Origin: Arthrobacter sp. TMP15
GTDB lineage: Bacteria; Actinomycetota; Actinomycetes; Actinomycetales; Micrococcaceae
Assembly: GCF_039529835.1 (NCBI RefSeq)
Contig: NZ_CP154263.1
Coordinates: 48,312 to 112,311 of the forward strand
Length of the DNA stretch: 64,000 bases
Reading direction: 5' to 3'
Below are positions 26,723 to 34,185 of the stretch, piece after piece. A program made the translations under genes and the position numbers. Within the stretch, counting starts at the first letter, position 1, and every line of letters begins with the position of its first letter. Under the pieces are notes generated by a model. That model saw nothing but the letters and a program-made list of their open reading frames with translations. It was not told the origin of the DNA and searched no databases.

Positions 26723-27994
26723 ATGCAGGCTATCGCTCATGTAGACGTCAATAGCTTCTATGCCAGTGCTGAACGGGCTTTTGATCCTTCGTTGGAGGGC
26801 AAACCGGTGATCGTGTTATCCAATAATGATGGGTGCGCGGTCACTCGTAGCGCTGAGGCCAAGGCGTTAGGGATCGCCATGGGAGAGCCGTGGTTCAAAC
26901 TCGCTCCCCGGGCGAAAGAATGGGGTTTGATCGCTAAATCAAGTAACTATGAACTCTACGGAGACGTCAGTGCCCGCGTCATGGAGCTGCTGGGCAGGTT
27001 TAGCCACGAAATCGAGATCTACAGCATTGATGAAGCATTTTGCACCGTCAAGGGAACCGGCCCCGAGCTGCTACAGCTCGGGCGTGCCATGAAAGATGCC
27101 GTTCGCCGCAATTGCGGTGTGCCCGTATGTGTGGGGATCGCGTCCACGAAAACACTGGCGAAGCTATGTAATAAGTGGGCCAAGAACAACCCCGCTTTCA
27201 ACGGTGTTTGTCATTGGGATTCGGTGCCCCTGGCGCAACGTGAACACCTCATGGCGGGGCTGTCAGTGATTGAAATATGGGGCGTGGCCACCAGACTGAC
27301 AAAACGACTCGCGGCCCTGGGCATCAGGACCATTCTGGACTTGAGTCGTGCCAATCCTGTCATAATTCGGGACCGCTTTTCAGTGGTCATGATGCGCACT
27401 GTCCTAGAGCTACAGGGCAAACCCTGCATCCCCATGGAGGAAGAACGCATAGGACGGGATCAGCTGATTTTCAGCCGTTCATTCTCCACCCCGATTACTA
27501 CCCATGCCGACATGCGTCAGGTCATGAGCTTGTATGCGCAGCAAGCCAGCGCCCGCCTGGGCAAACACAACCTGCAAGCCAAACTGCTGACGGCTTTTGC
27601 TGCCACTTCCTATTACAACCCCGGCGACACGTCCTATCTCTCCGTGTGCGTGCCACTGCCGATGCCCACGGCAGATCCGGTGCTGTTGGCGCGGGCAGCC
27701 TACGCGCTCCCGCCCCGGATCGTGGAAGGCGTCAAGTACGTGCGCGCCGGGATCATGGTCACCGACCTGCGCCCCACCGGAAACCAGTCACCCCTGGAAC
27801 TCTTCGAGAATCCACATGAAGAACTCCACATCGGGCAGCTGCTTGAAGATGTGTCCAAGAAGTACGGGAGGGGGAGTATCGGACTCGGGCCAGCAGGCGT
27901 AAAAGGTGGTCCCGATTGGTCCATGAAACGCGAAATGCTCAGCCCCCGCTACACCACGCATTGGGAGGAACTACCTATCGCCAAAGCCTCTTAG
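26723..27994 (+). CDS. umuC: UmuC-like Y-family DNA polymerase
   Basis: A Y-family translesion polymerase of about 423 residues. Palm motifs are HVDVNSFYASAERAFDP (metal-binding Asp), VLSNNDGCAVTRSAEAKALG and IEIYSIDEAFCTV (catalytic Asp-Glu). An HhH region has IWGVATRLTKRLAALGI. The little-finger domain follows and the C-terminus carries WEELPIAKAS. With UmuD' it would copy past lesions. ATG 26723 is preferred; GTG 26705, directly after the umuD stop, is possible. The last seven residues LPIAKAS recur at the end of the small protein at 60350-60565. Umu operons are frequent on conjugative plasmids. Confidence 0.93.
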   Translation: MQAIAHVDVNSFYASAERAFDPSLEGKPVIVLSNNDGCAVTRSAEAKALGIAMGEPWFKLAPRAKEWGLIAKSSNYELYGDVSARVMELLGRFSHEIEIYSIDEAFCTVKGTGPELLQLGRAMKDAVRRNCGVPVCVGIASTKTLAKLCNKWAKNNPAFNGVCHWDSVPLAQREHLMAGLSVIEIWGVATRLTKRLAALGIRTILDLSRANPVIIRDRFSVVMMRTVLELQGKPCIPMEEERIGRDQLIFSRSFSTPITTHADMRQVMSLYAQQASARLGKHNLQAKLLTAFAATSYYNPGDTSYLSVCVPLPMPTADPVLLARAAYALPPRIVEGVKYVRAGIMVTDLRPTGNQSPLELFENPHEELHIGQLLEDVSKKYGRGSIGLGPAGVKGGPDWSMKREMLSPRYTTHWEELPIAKAS

Positions 27995-28001
27995 ATGGTG
28001 C

Positions 28002-28047
28002 GGGGCGGGCAAAGGGTGCATATGAATGCACTTTCCTTGCCCGCCCC
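28002..28047 (+). terminator. Terminator-like hairpin after umuC
   Basis: GGGGCGGGCAA (28002-28012) pairs with TTGCCCGCCCC (28037-28047). The inner part GGTGCAT-ATGA-ATGCAC extends the stem with few mismatches. It begins eight bases after the umuC stop codon. No T run follows. Confidence 0.7.
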
Positions 28048-28062
28048 ATAAGGTGCGTTGCT

Positions 28063-28399
28063 GTGGTCGTCTCAAGCTGTCGAGGACCACGTAATGCTGG
28101 TAGTGCTGTTGTAACTGGTGGTGAGGTGTCCGTCTCCTACTGCGTGACGGCCAGGTACTACGGGTACTGCTCGTACTGCTTTTACTTGTGTTGCTGTGGT
28201 CGTCTCAAGCTGTCCGACGATCACGCCTTCCGGGTGCTGCTATGTCCGTCTCCTATAGCTTGACGGTCCGGTACTGCTGTGAGCGTCTTAAGCTTTCCGA
28301 CGGCCACGCCTTCCGGGTCCTGCTGTGGTCGTCTCAAGCTGTCGACAACCACGTACTGCTGGTGTTACTTGTGTCCGTCTCCTACTGCTTGACGGCCAG
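28063..28399 (+). repeat. Array of seven diverged hairpin repeats
   Basis: Seven 28-29 base units, each a 9-bp stem with a 10-11 base loop, begin at 28063, 28126, 28196, 28242, 28279, 28325 and 28371. Type A (28063, 28196, 28279, 28325) has the arms GTGGTCGTC and GACGACCAC or close variants with loop TCAAGCTGTCC. Type B (28126, 28242, 28371) has GTGTCCGTC and GACGGCCAG with loop TCCTACTGCTT. Spacers of the last five units are 8-18 bases and share GGGTACTGCT-like sequence. No ORF spans the array convincingly. It is not a CRISPR array because units are diverged and spacers are alike. Confidence 0.8.
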
Positions 28400-29100
28400 G
28401 TTTACTGCAACGGTTCTTCCCCCCCCTGGACAAGCAAATACAACTACGTTGGAGCGGGGGAACTTCCGTTCTCTTTTTCTTACGAGAAAAAATATAGTCA
28501 CTCTTTGAAATCTAGTCAAGTCGTCTTCGGACGGACTGTGTTTGGTCGGCGCGCTACCGCTTCGGGCTGGACATGGAGCGCTTAAATAGTTGCTCGGGAT
28601 CTTGTGCACGTTTTTGTGTGCTCCTCTAGTTCGCGTTGTTTTTGTGGGGATATATTTGGTGGACAGGGCGCGGGGCCGAGTTGCTGGGTGCTGTCAGGCG
28701 GTTAGGGAACCTTGCGCCGGGGTCACCTGGTTGTTGCTGGCAAATGAGGTCCCAAGCTGATTGTCAGAGTGTCCTTGTAGTGTCGAGAACGAAGCGGCCA
28801 ACCGTCCCCCAATAGGTTGGCCACTTCGCCATTTAACGCCCCGTCATCAATAGCCGGTTATCGGACAAGTTTCCCATGGTCCAAGACTCTAGCCGCCGAC
28901 TTTCAGCCCGTTGTGGATGGCTTCTTTTCAGCCAATGACGACACATCGGGGGAGCGGGGCGGAGCTGCCCGGGCACCTCACCTAGAGCGCGGGAAGAGCT
29001 TTCAGGCGCAAGGGGATTTGCGCCGAGGTATTTAACGCACCGCCCCACATCTACCCGCCGCCGCGCACGCCAGAAAAGATACCGGAAACGTCTTCCAAAT
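28400..29100. other. Non-coding region with further hairpins
   Basis: About 700 bases without a supported gene. It contains a small hairpin TTTTTCT-TACG-AGAAAAA (28474-28491). A longer one has arms CGAAGCGGCCAACC (28790-28803) and GGTTGGCCACTTCG (28815-28828). Together with the upstream array it forms 1.1 kb of structured, non-coding DNA. Confidence 0.5.
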
Positions 29101-29144
29101 AGTTCTAATCTAACTTGAATATATAGTTCTAATCGTGTTAGAAT
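29101..29144 (+). promoter_or_regulatory. Promoter/operator, copy 1
   Basis: AGTTCTAAT (29101-29109), -35-like TTGAAT (29115-29120), 18-base spacer, -10-like TAGAAT (29139-29144). The spacer and -10 box overlap the inverted repeat TTCTAA-TCGTG-TTAGAA (29127-29143). The same arrangement with identical spacing recurs at 30057-30100. It drives the gene at 29188. Confidence 0.7.
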
Positions 29145-29187
29145 TAGTACATAAGGAAGCAAGAAAACAACCGGAAGGAAACGGATC

Positions 29188-29592
29188 ATGGGAACCATCA
29201 TCAAGACCACGGACACCGAGGAAACTATCTCGGAAAAGAACCTCCCCTCAGCCGAGTGGTGCGACGGGTATGACTACATGGAACGCGCCAGTGCGCAGGG
29301 CTGGACCCCCTTGGCGCTCTGGGGCAAGGAGGGTTACGACTTCGGGGCGTGGCCCTACGTCATCGGCTTTGTTCGCGTTGTGCGCGACGGTGCCCGCCGC
29401 CTCTACGGTTTCGGCCTCTATGTCGAGGGTGATCTGACCACCGACTACTACCGCAGCTGGGACGCCTGCAATGAGGCCATTAGCCGCCAAGCGTTCTGGT
29501 ACTGGAACGCCGGACAGTCCGACGGCCCCCAAGATCTAGCGCCCACCTTCGAAACCATGCAAGCCGACTACAAGGTGCCCAGCACCTACTAA
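29188..29592 (+). CDS. Hypothetical protein of the NrdH-HicAB cluster
   Basis: A 134-residue soluble protein rich in W, Y, D and G (WCDGYDYMERASAQGW, FGAWPYVIGFVRVV, YYRSWDACNEAI). No family was recognised. The ORF is preceded by GGAAGGAAACGGATC and by promoter copy 1. It is probably the first gene of a unit including the 55-residue ORF and nrdH. No membrane or catalytic signature is visible. The hairpin at 29600-29621 after its stop may trim or attenuate the transcript. Confidence 0.7.
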   Translation: MGTIIKTTDTEETISEKNLPSAEWCDGYDYMERASAQGWTPLALWGKEGYDFGAWPYVIGFVRVVRDGARRLYGFGLYVEGDLTTDYYRSWDACNEAISRQAFWYWNAGQSDGPQDLAPTFETMQADYKVPSTY

Positions 29593-29599
29593 GCCCACC

Positions 29600-29621
29600 G
29601 GCCCCGCCGCAAGGCGGGGCC
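29600..29621 (+). terminator. GC-rich stem-loop after the 134-residue gene
   Basis: GGCCCCGCC-GCAA-GGCGGGGCC, a perfect 9-bp stem with a stable tetraloop, between the stop at 29592 and the next start at 29642. There is no T run, so it may be an attenuator or processing site. Confidence 0.55.
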
Positions 29622-29641
29622 ACCAACCCCAGGGGGGAGCA

Positions 29642-29809
29642 ATGACGCACCACCGGGCCTATGCCGTGCTTGACTCTCACGTAACGCGAATCCTGGGACT
29701 CTACGCCACGGCAGAAAAAGCAGGCACCGCAGCCGCCGACTTTGGCCACTGCAGTTTCGCCTACGAACTCAGCGACACCGAACGCGCGGCCCTCGCCGCC
29801 GGGAAGTAG
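29642..29809 (+). CDS. Small hypothetical protein, 55 residues
   Basis: A short ORF starting MTHHRAYAVLDSHVTRILGL and ending LSDTERAALAAGK. The strong ribosome-binding site AGGGGGGAG lies a few bases before ATG 29642. GC-rich third positions agree with expression. It is followed by nrdH eight bases after its stop. No family was recognised; the helical composition could suit a small DNA- or protein-binding role, which is only a guess. Confidence 0.6.
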   Translation: MTHHRAYAVLDSHVTRILGLYATAEKAGTAAADFGHCSFAYELSDTERAALAAGK

Positions 29810-29816
29810 GGCAGTC

Positions 29817-30074
29817 ATGGAAGCCATGGTCACCGTGTACAGCAAGCCCGCTTGTGTCCAGTGCAACGCCACCTACAGGGCCCTGGATAGTGCAGGGATT
29901 AGCTACGTCATCGTAGACCTCGCACAAGCCCCCGGCGCGCTGGAATACATCACGGAAGATCTTGGGTACTCACAAGCGCCAGTAGTAATAGTCAATGATG
30001 ACGATGAAAACCACTGGTCAGGATTCCGCCCAGATAAGATAGAAAAACTCTCACATAGTTCTAATAATGTTTGA
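29817..30074 (+). CDS. nrdH: NrdH-type glutaredoxin-like protein
   Basis: An 85-residue redoxin with the NrdH hallmarks: VTVYSKPACVQCNATYRALD (active-site CVQC, Cys13 and Cys16), SQAPVVIV with the cis-proline loop, and HWSGFRPDKIEKL at the C-terminus. NrdH reduces class Ib ribonucleotide reductase and takes electrons from thioredoxin reductase. No nrdI, nrdE or nrdF is nearby, so it would serve the host enzyme or another target. ATG 29817 is the first suitable start and ATG 29826 is possible. Promoter copy 2 for hicA begins inside its last codons. Confidence 0.92.
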   Translation: MEAMVTVYSKPACVQCNATYRALDSAGISYVIVDLAQAPGALEYITEDLGYSQAPVVIVNDDDENHWSGFRPDKIEKLSHSSNNV

Positions 30075-30106
30075 ACTTTACATTCAAATCATGTTAGAAT
30101 AGTATT
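30057..30106 (+). promoter_or_regulatory. Promoter/operator, copy 2, giving leaderless hicA
   Basis: AGTTCTAAT (30057-30065), TTGAAC (30071-30076), 18-base spacer and TAGAAT (30095-30100) repeat the layout of copy 1. TTCAAATCATGTTAGAA (30083-30099) matches 29127-29143 at 15 of 17 positions. The hicA ATG at 30107 lies six bases after the -10 box, where transcription should start, so the message would have no leader. Confidence 0.7.
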
Positions 30107-30307
30107 ATGAAAGCGCAGAAAAAGCGGGATGTGTTGAAAGTACTCAAAGCCAACGGCTGGCAGCTTGTGCGCTCGACCGGAGGGCACGAGATGTGGGAGG
30201 GGCCAAACGGTCAAAGAGAGCCAATTCCTCGACATAACGAAATCAGTGCAGGCGTTCTTACCAAGCTGGCAAAGAAACTAGATACCTTCCCGAGTAACTG
30301 GAAGTAA
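30107..30307 (+). CDS. hicA: HicA-family mRNA interferase toxin
   Basis: A 66-residue HicA protein with a double-stranded-RNA-binding-like fold. Signatures are VLKANGWQLVRSTGGHEMW, with catalytic His27 in GGHEMW, and PIPRHNEISAGVLTKLAKKL. It would cut mRNA when not held by its antitoxin. hicB starts 55 bases downstream, after a strong hairpin at 30319-30340, so toxin and antitoxin levels may be set separately. Its start codon coincides with the expected transcription start, suggesting leaderless translation. Confidence 0.93.
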   Translation: MKAQKKRDVLKVLKANGWQLVRSTGGHEMWEGPNGQREPIPRHNEISAGVLTKLAKKLDTFPSNWK

Positions 30308-30318
30308 ACAACGAAACA

Positions 30319-30340
30319 GGAGGCCCCTCAGGGGGCCTCC
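30319..30340 (+). terminator. Hairpin between hicA and hicB
   Basis: GGAGGCCCC (30319-30327) pairs with GGGGCCTCC (30332-30340) over a short loop. There is no T run. It may stabilise or attenuate the hicA message relative to hicB. Confidence 0.6.
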
Positions 30341-30362
30341 GGCGAATGAAAGGAACACGGAG

Positions 30363-30743
30363 ATGACTACGGTCAGGACGTTGGAGGCCAACGCCTACAA
30401 AGAGGGAAAATGGTGGATGGTCAGCATCCCCGAAATTGATGGATTAACGCAGTGCAAGACCATCGAAAAAATCCCCGAACAAGCCGCTGATCTGGCAGCT
30501 ATTCTTTTAGATGTACCGGTTGAACAGATCGCCGTCACGATCACCTACACGATGGACGAAGAAGCGGCAGCAGCTAACGAATCCTGGCACCAAGCACAGG
30601 CCCAGCTCGCAGCCGCGCGAACGAACGTGGACGCCCGCCTAGCTGATCTAGCCCGGACACTAAAGACCAAGGGCTACACGCTCAAAGACATTGGAGCGCT
30701 CACCGGTTACACCTTCCAACGCATATCCCAGATCCTCAAATAA
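30363..30743 (+). CDS. hicB: HicB-family antitoxin
   Basis: A 126-residue antitoxin. The N-terminal partial RNase H fold (ANAYKEGKWWMVSIPEIDGL TQCKTIEKIPEQA) would cover the HicA active site. The C-terminal part with LKTKGYTLKDIGALTGYTFQRI is a helix-turn-helix that probably represses the two matching operators at 29101-29144 and 30057-30106. ATG 30363 has GGAACACGGAG upstream. The order toxin-antitoxin is normal for HicAB. Confidence 0.88.
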   Translation: MTTVRTLEANAYKEGKWWMVSIPEIDGLTQCKTIEKIPEQAADLAAILLDVPVEQIAVTITYTMDEEAAAANESWHQAQAQLAAARTNVDARLADLARTLKTKGYTLKDIGALTGYTFQRISQILK

Positions 30744-30755
30744 GGAACCCAGACG

Positions 30756-31085
30756 ATGCGCGATAAGCCCTATGCAGGCCCGTCCGGTACTAACGAATTC
30801 AACGAACTCAGCCCGGATGAAATGGCTAAAGCCATGTACGAGTACCAGTTGCTAGGGGAGTGCTTTGAAACCAGTAGCGATGAGGAAATGATGGGGCGGG
30901 GATGGGTCCTAGAGAACCCGCTCATCCTCATCGAGGGCCACGGAGATAATGTACGCCGCGCTAAGCGCGAACTCACCGCAGCCGTGGCACTGGCACGTCA
31001 TCAAGGCGTGTCATGGACCGCGATAGGCGACGCCTTGGATATGTCCAGAGCAGAAGCGCGGGCACGCTACGGGACGATGGACTAA
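30756..31085 (+). CDS. Hypothetical protein with C-terminal helix-turn-helix
   Basis: A 109-residue protein 12 bases after hicB. The N-terminal part contains the acidic stretch GECFETSSDEEMMGRGW. The C-terminus (VALARHQGVSWTAIGDALDMSRAEARARYG) is a helix-turn-helix typical of actinobacterial plasmid proteins. It is likely co-transcribed with hicB. A role as an accessory regulator is inferred. No family name was recognised. Confidence 0.7.
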   Translation: MRDKPYAGPSGTNEFNELSPDEMAKAMYEYQLLGECFETSSDEEMMGRGWVLENPLILIEGHGDNVRRAKRELTAAVALARHQGVSWTAIGDALDMSRAEARARYGTMD

Positions 31086-31269
31086 GTAGGCCCAAGGTGA
31101 GCACAAAGGGTATGTGGGGTGGGCCAAATTTGGAAGGTAAGGCTGTCCGCAAAGTCTCAGCTTTACATAAGGTAAATTATCGGCGTTAAATAATGGCTAT
31201 TTTGGGCTAATGCGATAACTGGCAAATTAGTGACATTTTCCAGAAAACCCAGAGCATCCGTGTTCTTTA

Positions 31270-32319
31270 TTAAGCGTCGGGGGTGATCGTTGGTTCCTCG
31301 TGCTCTAGGGCTGCGCGGATGGCTGCTGGGGATGGAAGTGTGGCCTGTTCATCGGCAGGAAGTGCCTCGTAGGTGTATGAGGTGACGGTGAGGGGCTGGG
31401 TTGACCCGTCCAGTGCGTAGCGTACGGTGCGTTCGTTTTTTGATCCGCAGACGAGGATCCCGACGGTGGGGGTTTGGCGGGGCAGTTTGAGGATGTCGTT
31501 GACGGCTGCGACATAGAAGTTCAGTTGGCCTAGGTGTGCGGGTTTGAATTTGCCGGCTTTGAGTTCCACGACGACGTAACGGTCGGATGGCACGTGGTAG
31601 AGCAGTAGATCGATGAAGAAGTCATCTCCATCGATGTCTAAAGGATATTGGCGTCCGACGAAGGCGAAGCCGGATCCGAACTCGGCCAGAGTCTGTGCCA
31701 TGCGCAGTGTCATGGCTTCTTCCATGGCATGTTCCTGGGCTTCTTCGCTTAGGCCGAGGAAGTCAAAGATCAGGGGGTCTTTGGCGATTTCCTTGACTAG
31801 GTCGGTGCCTTCTTGGGGTAGTCGTGCCTGAAGGTTGTTCGGGGCCGCTCCTGTGCGGCTGTGGAGGTTGGTGGAGATCTGGTGTTCGAGTACGGCTACT
31901 GACCAGCCATGTTCGAGGGCTTTGAGGGCGTACCAACGACGTTGTTCTTGGTTATTGAGTTTGTTGAGGAGCGCGATGTTGTGACTCCAGCTCAATTGTC
32001 CAGATGGTGTCTGGACAATTGGTTCGGTATCAGTCCATGCGGCGGCGAAGGCTCGCATGTTGTACATGTTGGTTCGTGAGAACCCTTTCATGTGTGGGAA
32101 TTCTGTGCGCAGGTCGTGTGCGAGTTGGCTAAGAACGCTACTGCCCCACGGTTCGTTGGCTTGCCTGGCGAGAATGGTCCGTCCGATGTTCCAGTACAGC
32201 TCGATCATGGCTGTATTGACGACGCGTTGTGCGCGTTGTTGAGCCTGGCGTACGAGGTCTTTAAGGGTCGTCAGTGCGGCGGCGTACTCTGCGGTGCGGT
32301 CCGGTTCGAGCTCGGTCAT
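31270..32319 (-). CDS. YhcG-type PDDEXK nuclease family protein (DUF1016)
   Basis: A 349-residue protein with the YhcG architecture. The N-terminal DUF1016 part reads ARQRAQRVVNTAMIELYWNIGR-like, here QQRAQRVVNTAMIELYWNIG. The C-terminal PDDEXK nuclease core has FIDLLLYHVPSDRYVVVELK, whose D and E-x-K are the expected metal ligands, and KFKPAHLGQLNFYVAAV after it. The family occurs on mobile elements and near restriction or toxin-like systems; the precise role is unsettled. The gene faces the HicAB cluster. ATG 32319 has only a weak translation signal. Confidence 0.9.
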   Translation of the reverse strand: MTELEPDRTAEYAAALTTLKDLVRQAQQRAQRVVNTAMIELYWNIGRTILARQANEPWGSSVLSQLAHDLRTEFPHMKGFSRTNMYNMRAFAAAWTDTEPIVQTPSGQLSWSHNIALLNKLNNQEQRRWYALKALEHGWSVAVLEHQISTNLHSRTGAAPNNLQARLPQEGTDLVKEIAKDPLIFDFLGLSEEAQEHAMEEAMTLRMAQTLAEFGSGFAFVGRQYPLDIDGDDFFIDLLLYHVPSDRYVVVELKAGKFKPAHLGQLNFYVAAVNDILKLPRQTPTVGILVCGSKNERTVRYALDGSTQPLTVTSYTYEALPADEQATLPSPAAIRAALEHEEPTITPDA

Positions 32320-32581
32320 AGATCTACCCTAGTTCCCGGAACCTACTCCCCCACACTTGATGGGCCAGGGGCCTTCGGGTTTAACAGGAGTAAATGGCAT
32401 GGGTGGGTTCCGGTTCATTGATAGTTGAGGTGTTCATGTGTAGGTGATTCATGTTCTTGTGGAAGCTTGGTAATCCTTATCCGTTGATCGCTGTGTGCGC
32501 TGCGCTGGTGGAGGCGTCAGGGAATGTCTGAACTCATCGTTAGGGTGGGGAGAAAGTGGATCTTTTCAAGGAGTCAGTTTG

Positions 32582-32755
32582 ATGCCAGCACTGGATTTTT
32601 CGTATATCAGCGGATCGATTTTTTTGGAGCCTGTTGACCCGCGAGCAAGCGTGGCCGAAACGATGCTTGCAGAGCAAGCCATGGTGGCGCCGTTACGTGT
32701 AGTTGGGCCGGTTGATCTTGTCTTCACAGATCCGCTCAAGGGCTTCACTGGGTGA
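32582..32755 (+). CDS. Small hypothetical protein, 57 residues
   Basis: ATG 32582 follows AAGGAG with suitable spacing. The translation begins MPALDFSYISGSIFLEPVDP and has a single hydrophobic stretch around MVAPLRVVGPVDLVF. No family was recognised. It may be the last gene before the transfer region; the good ribosome-binding site is the main support. Confidence 0.42.
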   Translation: MPALDFSYISGSIFLEPVDPRASVAETMLAEQAMVAPLRVVGPVDLVFTDPLKGFTG

Positions 32756-33179
32756 GTCTGGATCCCATAAATTTCCTCTTGATAGCGATCGCCTGAGCAA
32801 TTCCTGATGCGGTGGATTCTGGGTTATTGGTCTGGGTTTCTTTGTTTTCAAGGCGGCACGCTAGGCCGCTGACGGGGGTTCTTCTTGGCCGCAAAAAATG
32901 GGTCAGTACCGGGTGTCGACCAGTGACCAGATGTGTCACTAACCGCCGGGCTGCCGATCACTTAGTCGTTTCAGGGGTATCTCTACATGACGGGCTAGCG
33001 AATTGTGGTGTGATTCAACCACCGTAGGAGTTGCTCTCTTAGAAGGTGACTTGCAGACTGCCGGCCTAGGGGCCGGCTGAGACCATGGGTAGCAATTATT
33101 TGGATCACCCTTTTGTGTGTCTGATTTGGTTGGTGAGTAGGTCTCGGGCCTGGTGTGGGTGGAGGGTTTTTTTAATGCG

Positions 33180-33248
33180 CCGGGGCCGGTGACGGCATAG
33201 TTCAGCGGTCAGGGTGCGAGTGCTTTTTGGTGCCGTCACCGGCCCCGG
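33180..33248. repeat. 18-bp perfect inverted repeat with 33-base loop
   Basis: CCGGGGCCGGTGACGGCA (33180-33197) is exactly complementary to TGCCGTCACCGGCCCCGG (33231-33248). The loop includes TGCTTTTTGG. Either a long stem-loop RNA or a relaxosome/plasmid protein site could explain it. Confidence 0.85.
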
Positions 33249-33310
33249 TTCCACACTGTTGCTGGTGCCGGCATGGCGCTAGGGGGGATCGGTAGTAGTG
33301 GGAGATGTGT

Positions 33311-33333
33311 GGCCGCCTTCGGCGGCCTTTTTT
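33311..33333 (+). terminator. Rho-independent terminator
   Basis: GGCCGCC-TTC-GGCGGCC followed by TTTTTT: a perfect 7-bp GC stem with a three-base loop and a U tract. It ends a plus-strand transcript that would include the inverted repeat at 33180-33248. No coding gene lies immediately upstream, so a small RNA between about 33100 and 33333 is possible. Confidence 0.85.
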
Positions 33334-33379
33334 GGTGGGTTTCTGGTGGGGTGTGTTTCCCCGTTTCCACAGGTGGACA

Positions 33380-33420
33380 GCAAAAGATTAATCCTTCGGT
33401 CTTTTCCTGCCCACAGGTGG
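33380..33420 (+). repeat. Left arm of a distant inverted repeat
   Basis: Matches the reverse complement of 33733-33773 at 35 of 41 positions; the core contains GCAAAAGATT and CGGTCTTTTCC. Each arm can itself fold weakly (AAAAGA...TCTTTT). Confidence 0.7.
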
Positions 33421-33732
33421 ATACCGGGACCCAGAGGATCGGCTGCACACCGTCAACAGTGGCAGTGATGCGCTCAGTGGTTATGTTGGGTGGGCCGTCG
33501 CCGGTGCACAGCCTCGTGGATCATGGGGCAGTGGTGAAGTGTGGTGTAGATCTTCAGTTTAAGAGATGAGGAAGAGGCGGTCTTCCGTCCATGGCTGGTG
33601 GGCCCATCTCTTGGGTTTTGTGGGTGAGCAGAAGCGGATCAGAGGCCGTGCACATCCACCGGTAGATCTGGTGAGGTACTTGCCCAGGGTGAGCTGGTGG
33701 TTGTGTGCGGGTGTTCGTTTGGTTCCTGCTGT

Positions 33733-33773
33733 CCACAGGTGTGCGGGAAAAGACCGGAGGATGAATCTTTTGC
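33733..33773 (-). repeat. Right arm of a distant inverted repeat
   Basis: The partner of 33380-33420, about 310 bases away, reading GGGAAAAGACCGGAGGATG in its core. The pair encloses no intact gene. Confidence 0.7.
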
Positions 33774-33830
33774 CGTGCCCCTTGTGGTCAGGAGGCTACT
33801 CCCCCACCCTGATCGGATGCGTAGCTTCTT

Positions 33831-34109
33831 TCACTCAGCGACCGGAGCAGGTGAAACTTTTCTTGGTCTTCCGGTTGCTTGTTTTGTAGCGGGTTCGATA
33901 CCGAGTTCTTTCAGGTCTTTAGCACTCCACCCTTGGCGCTGCGCGGCTGCGTGAGTGAGGTTGTGTTCACGCTCGGCGACGCCTAATTCTTCCCTGGCGT
34001 GAAGGAGAGCGGTGCCGGTTTTCCCGGCGGCAACGACGGAGGCGACCTTGTTTTCTCGGTCGCGGCTGAGGCGGTGTTCAGCTTCTTGGGTAAGCGCGTT
34101 GATGTCCAT
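33831..34109 (-). CDS. Hypothetical plasmid-type helical protein
   Basis: A 92-residue protein starting MDINALTQEAEHRLSRDR, with a continuous charged helix and the end EPATKQATGRPRKVS. Similar small proteins are known from actinobacterial plasmids next to mob genes; I cannot name the family. The GRPRK tail resembles an AT-hook and may bind DNA. A longer reading from GTG 34157 is possible; 34109 is favoured by the family-like start. It is divergent from mobC with the palindrome 34186-34205 between them. Confidence 0.6.
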   Translation of the reverse strand: MDINALTQEAEHRLSRDRENKVASVVAAGKTGTALLHAREELGVAEREHNLTHAAAQRQGWSAKDLKELGIEPATKQATGRPRKVSPAPVAE

Positions 34110-34185
34110 GGGGGAAGCGTAGCTTTCTGCCCACCGGGGATGCAAGGCGAAAAGCACAAACCCAAATCCAGCAGAGCAAGTTATC

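Larger units (their letters stand above)
32756..33830. other. Hairpin-rich non-coding region, possible oriT area
   Basis: About 1.07 kb without a supported gene, directly upstream of the transfer genes. It contains GCCGGCC-TAGG-GGCCGGC (33060-33077), an 18-bp perfect inverted repeat (33180-33248), a textbook terminator (33311-33333) and a widely spaced inverted repeat (33380-33420 with 33733-33773). The short motif CCACAGGTG occurs at 33367, 33411 and 33733. An origin of transfer usually lies next to mobC and the relaxase gene, so this is the likely place. No nick site can be named. Confidence 0.5.

Noticed and set aside
27277..27819. 180-codon plus-strand ORF
   Set aside because: Out-of-frame reading of umuC with G/H/R-rich composition typical of a shadow.
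28063..28399. CRISPR array or integron attC cassette array
   Set aside because: Repeat units are diverged and of two types, spacers are short and similar to each other, no cas or integrase gene is near, and no cassette ORFs lie between units.
28833..29216. 127-codon minus-strand ORF in the non-coding region
   Set aside because: Starts inside the coding start of 29188, lacks a ribosome-binding site, and has arginine/leucine-biased low-quality composition.
33885..33910. tRNA-like T-arm GGGTTCGATACCG
   Set aside because: No acceptor stem, D arm or anticodon arm surrounds it, and it lies inside the minus-strand gene 33831-34109.
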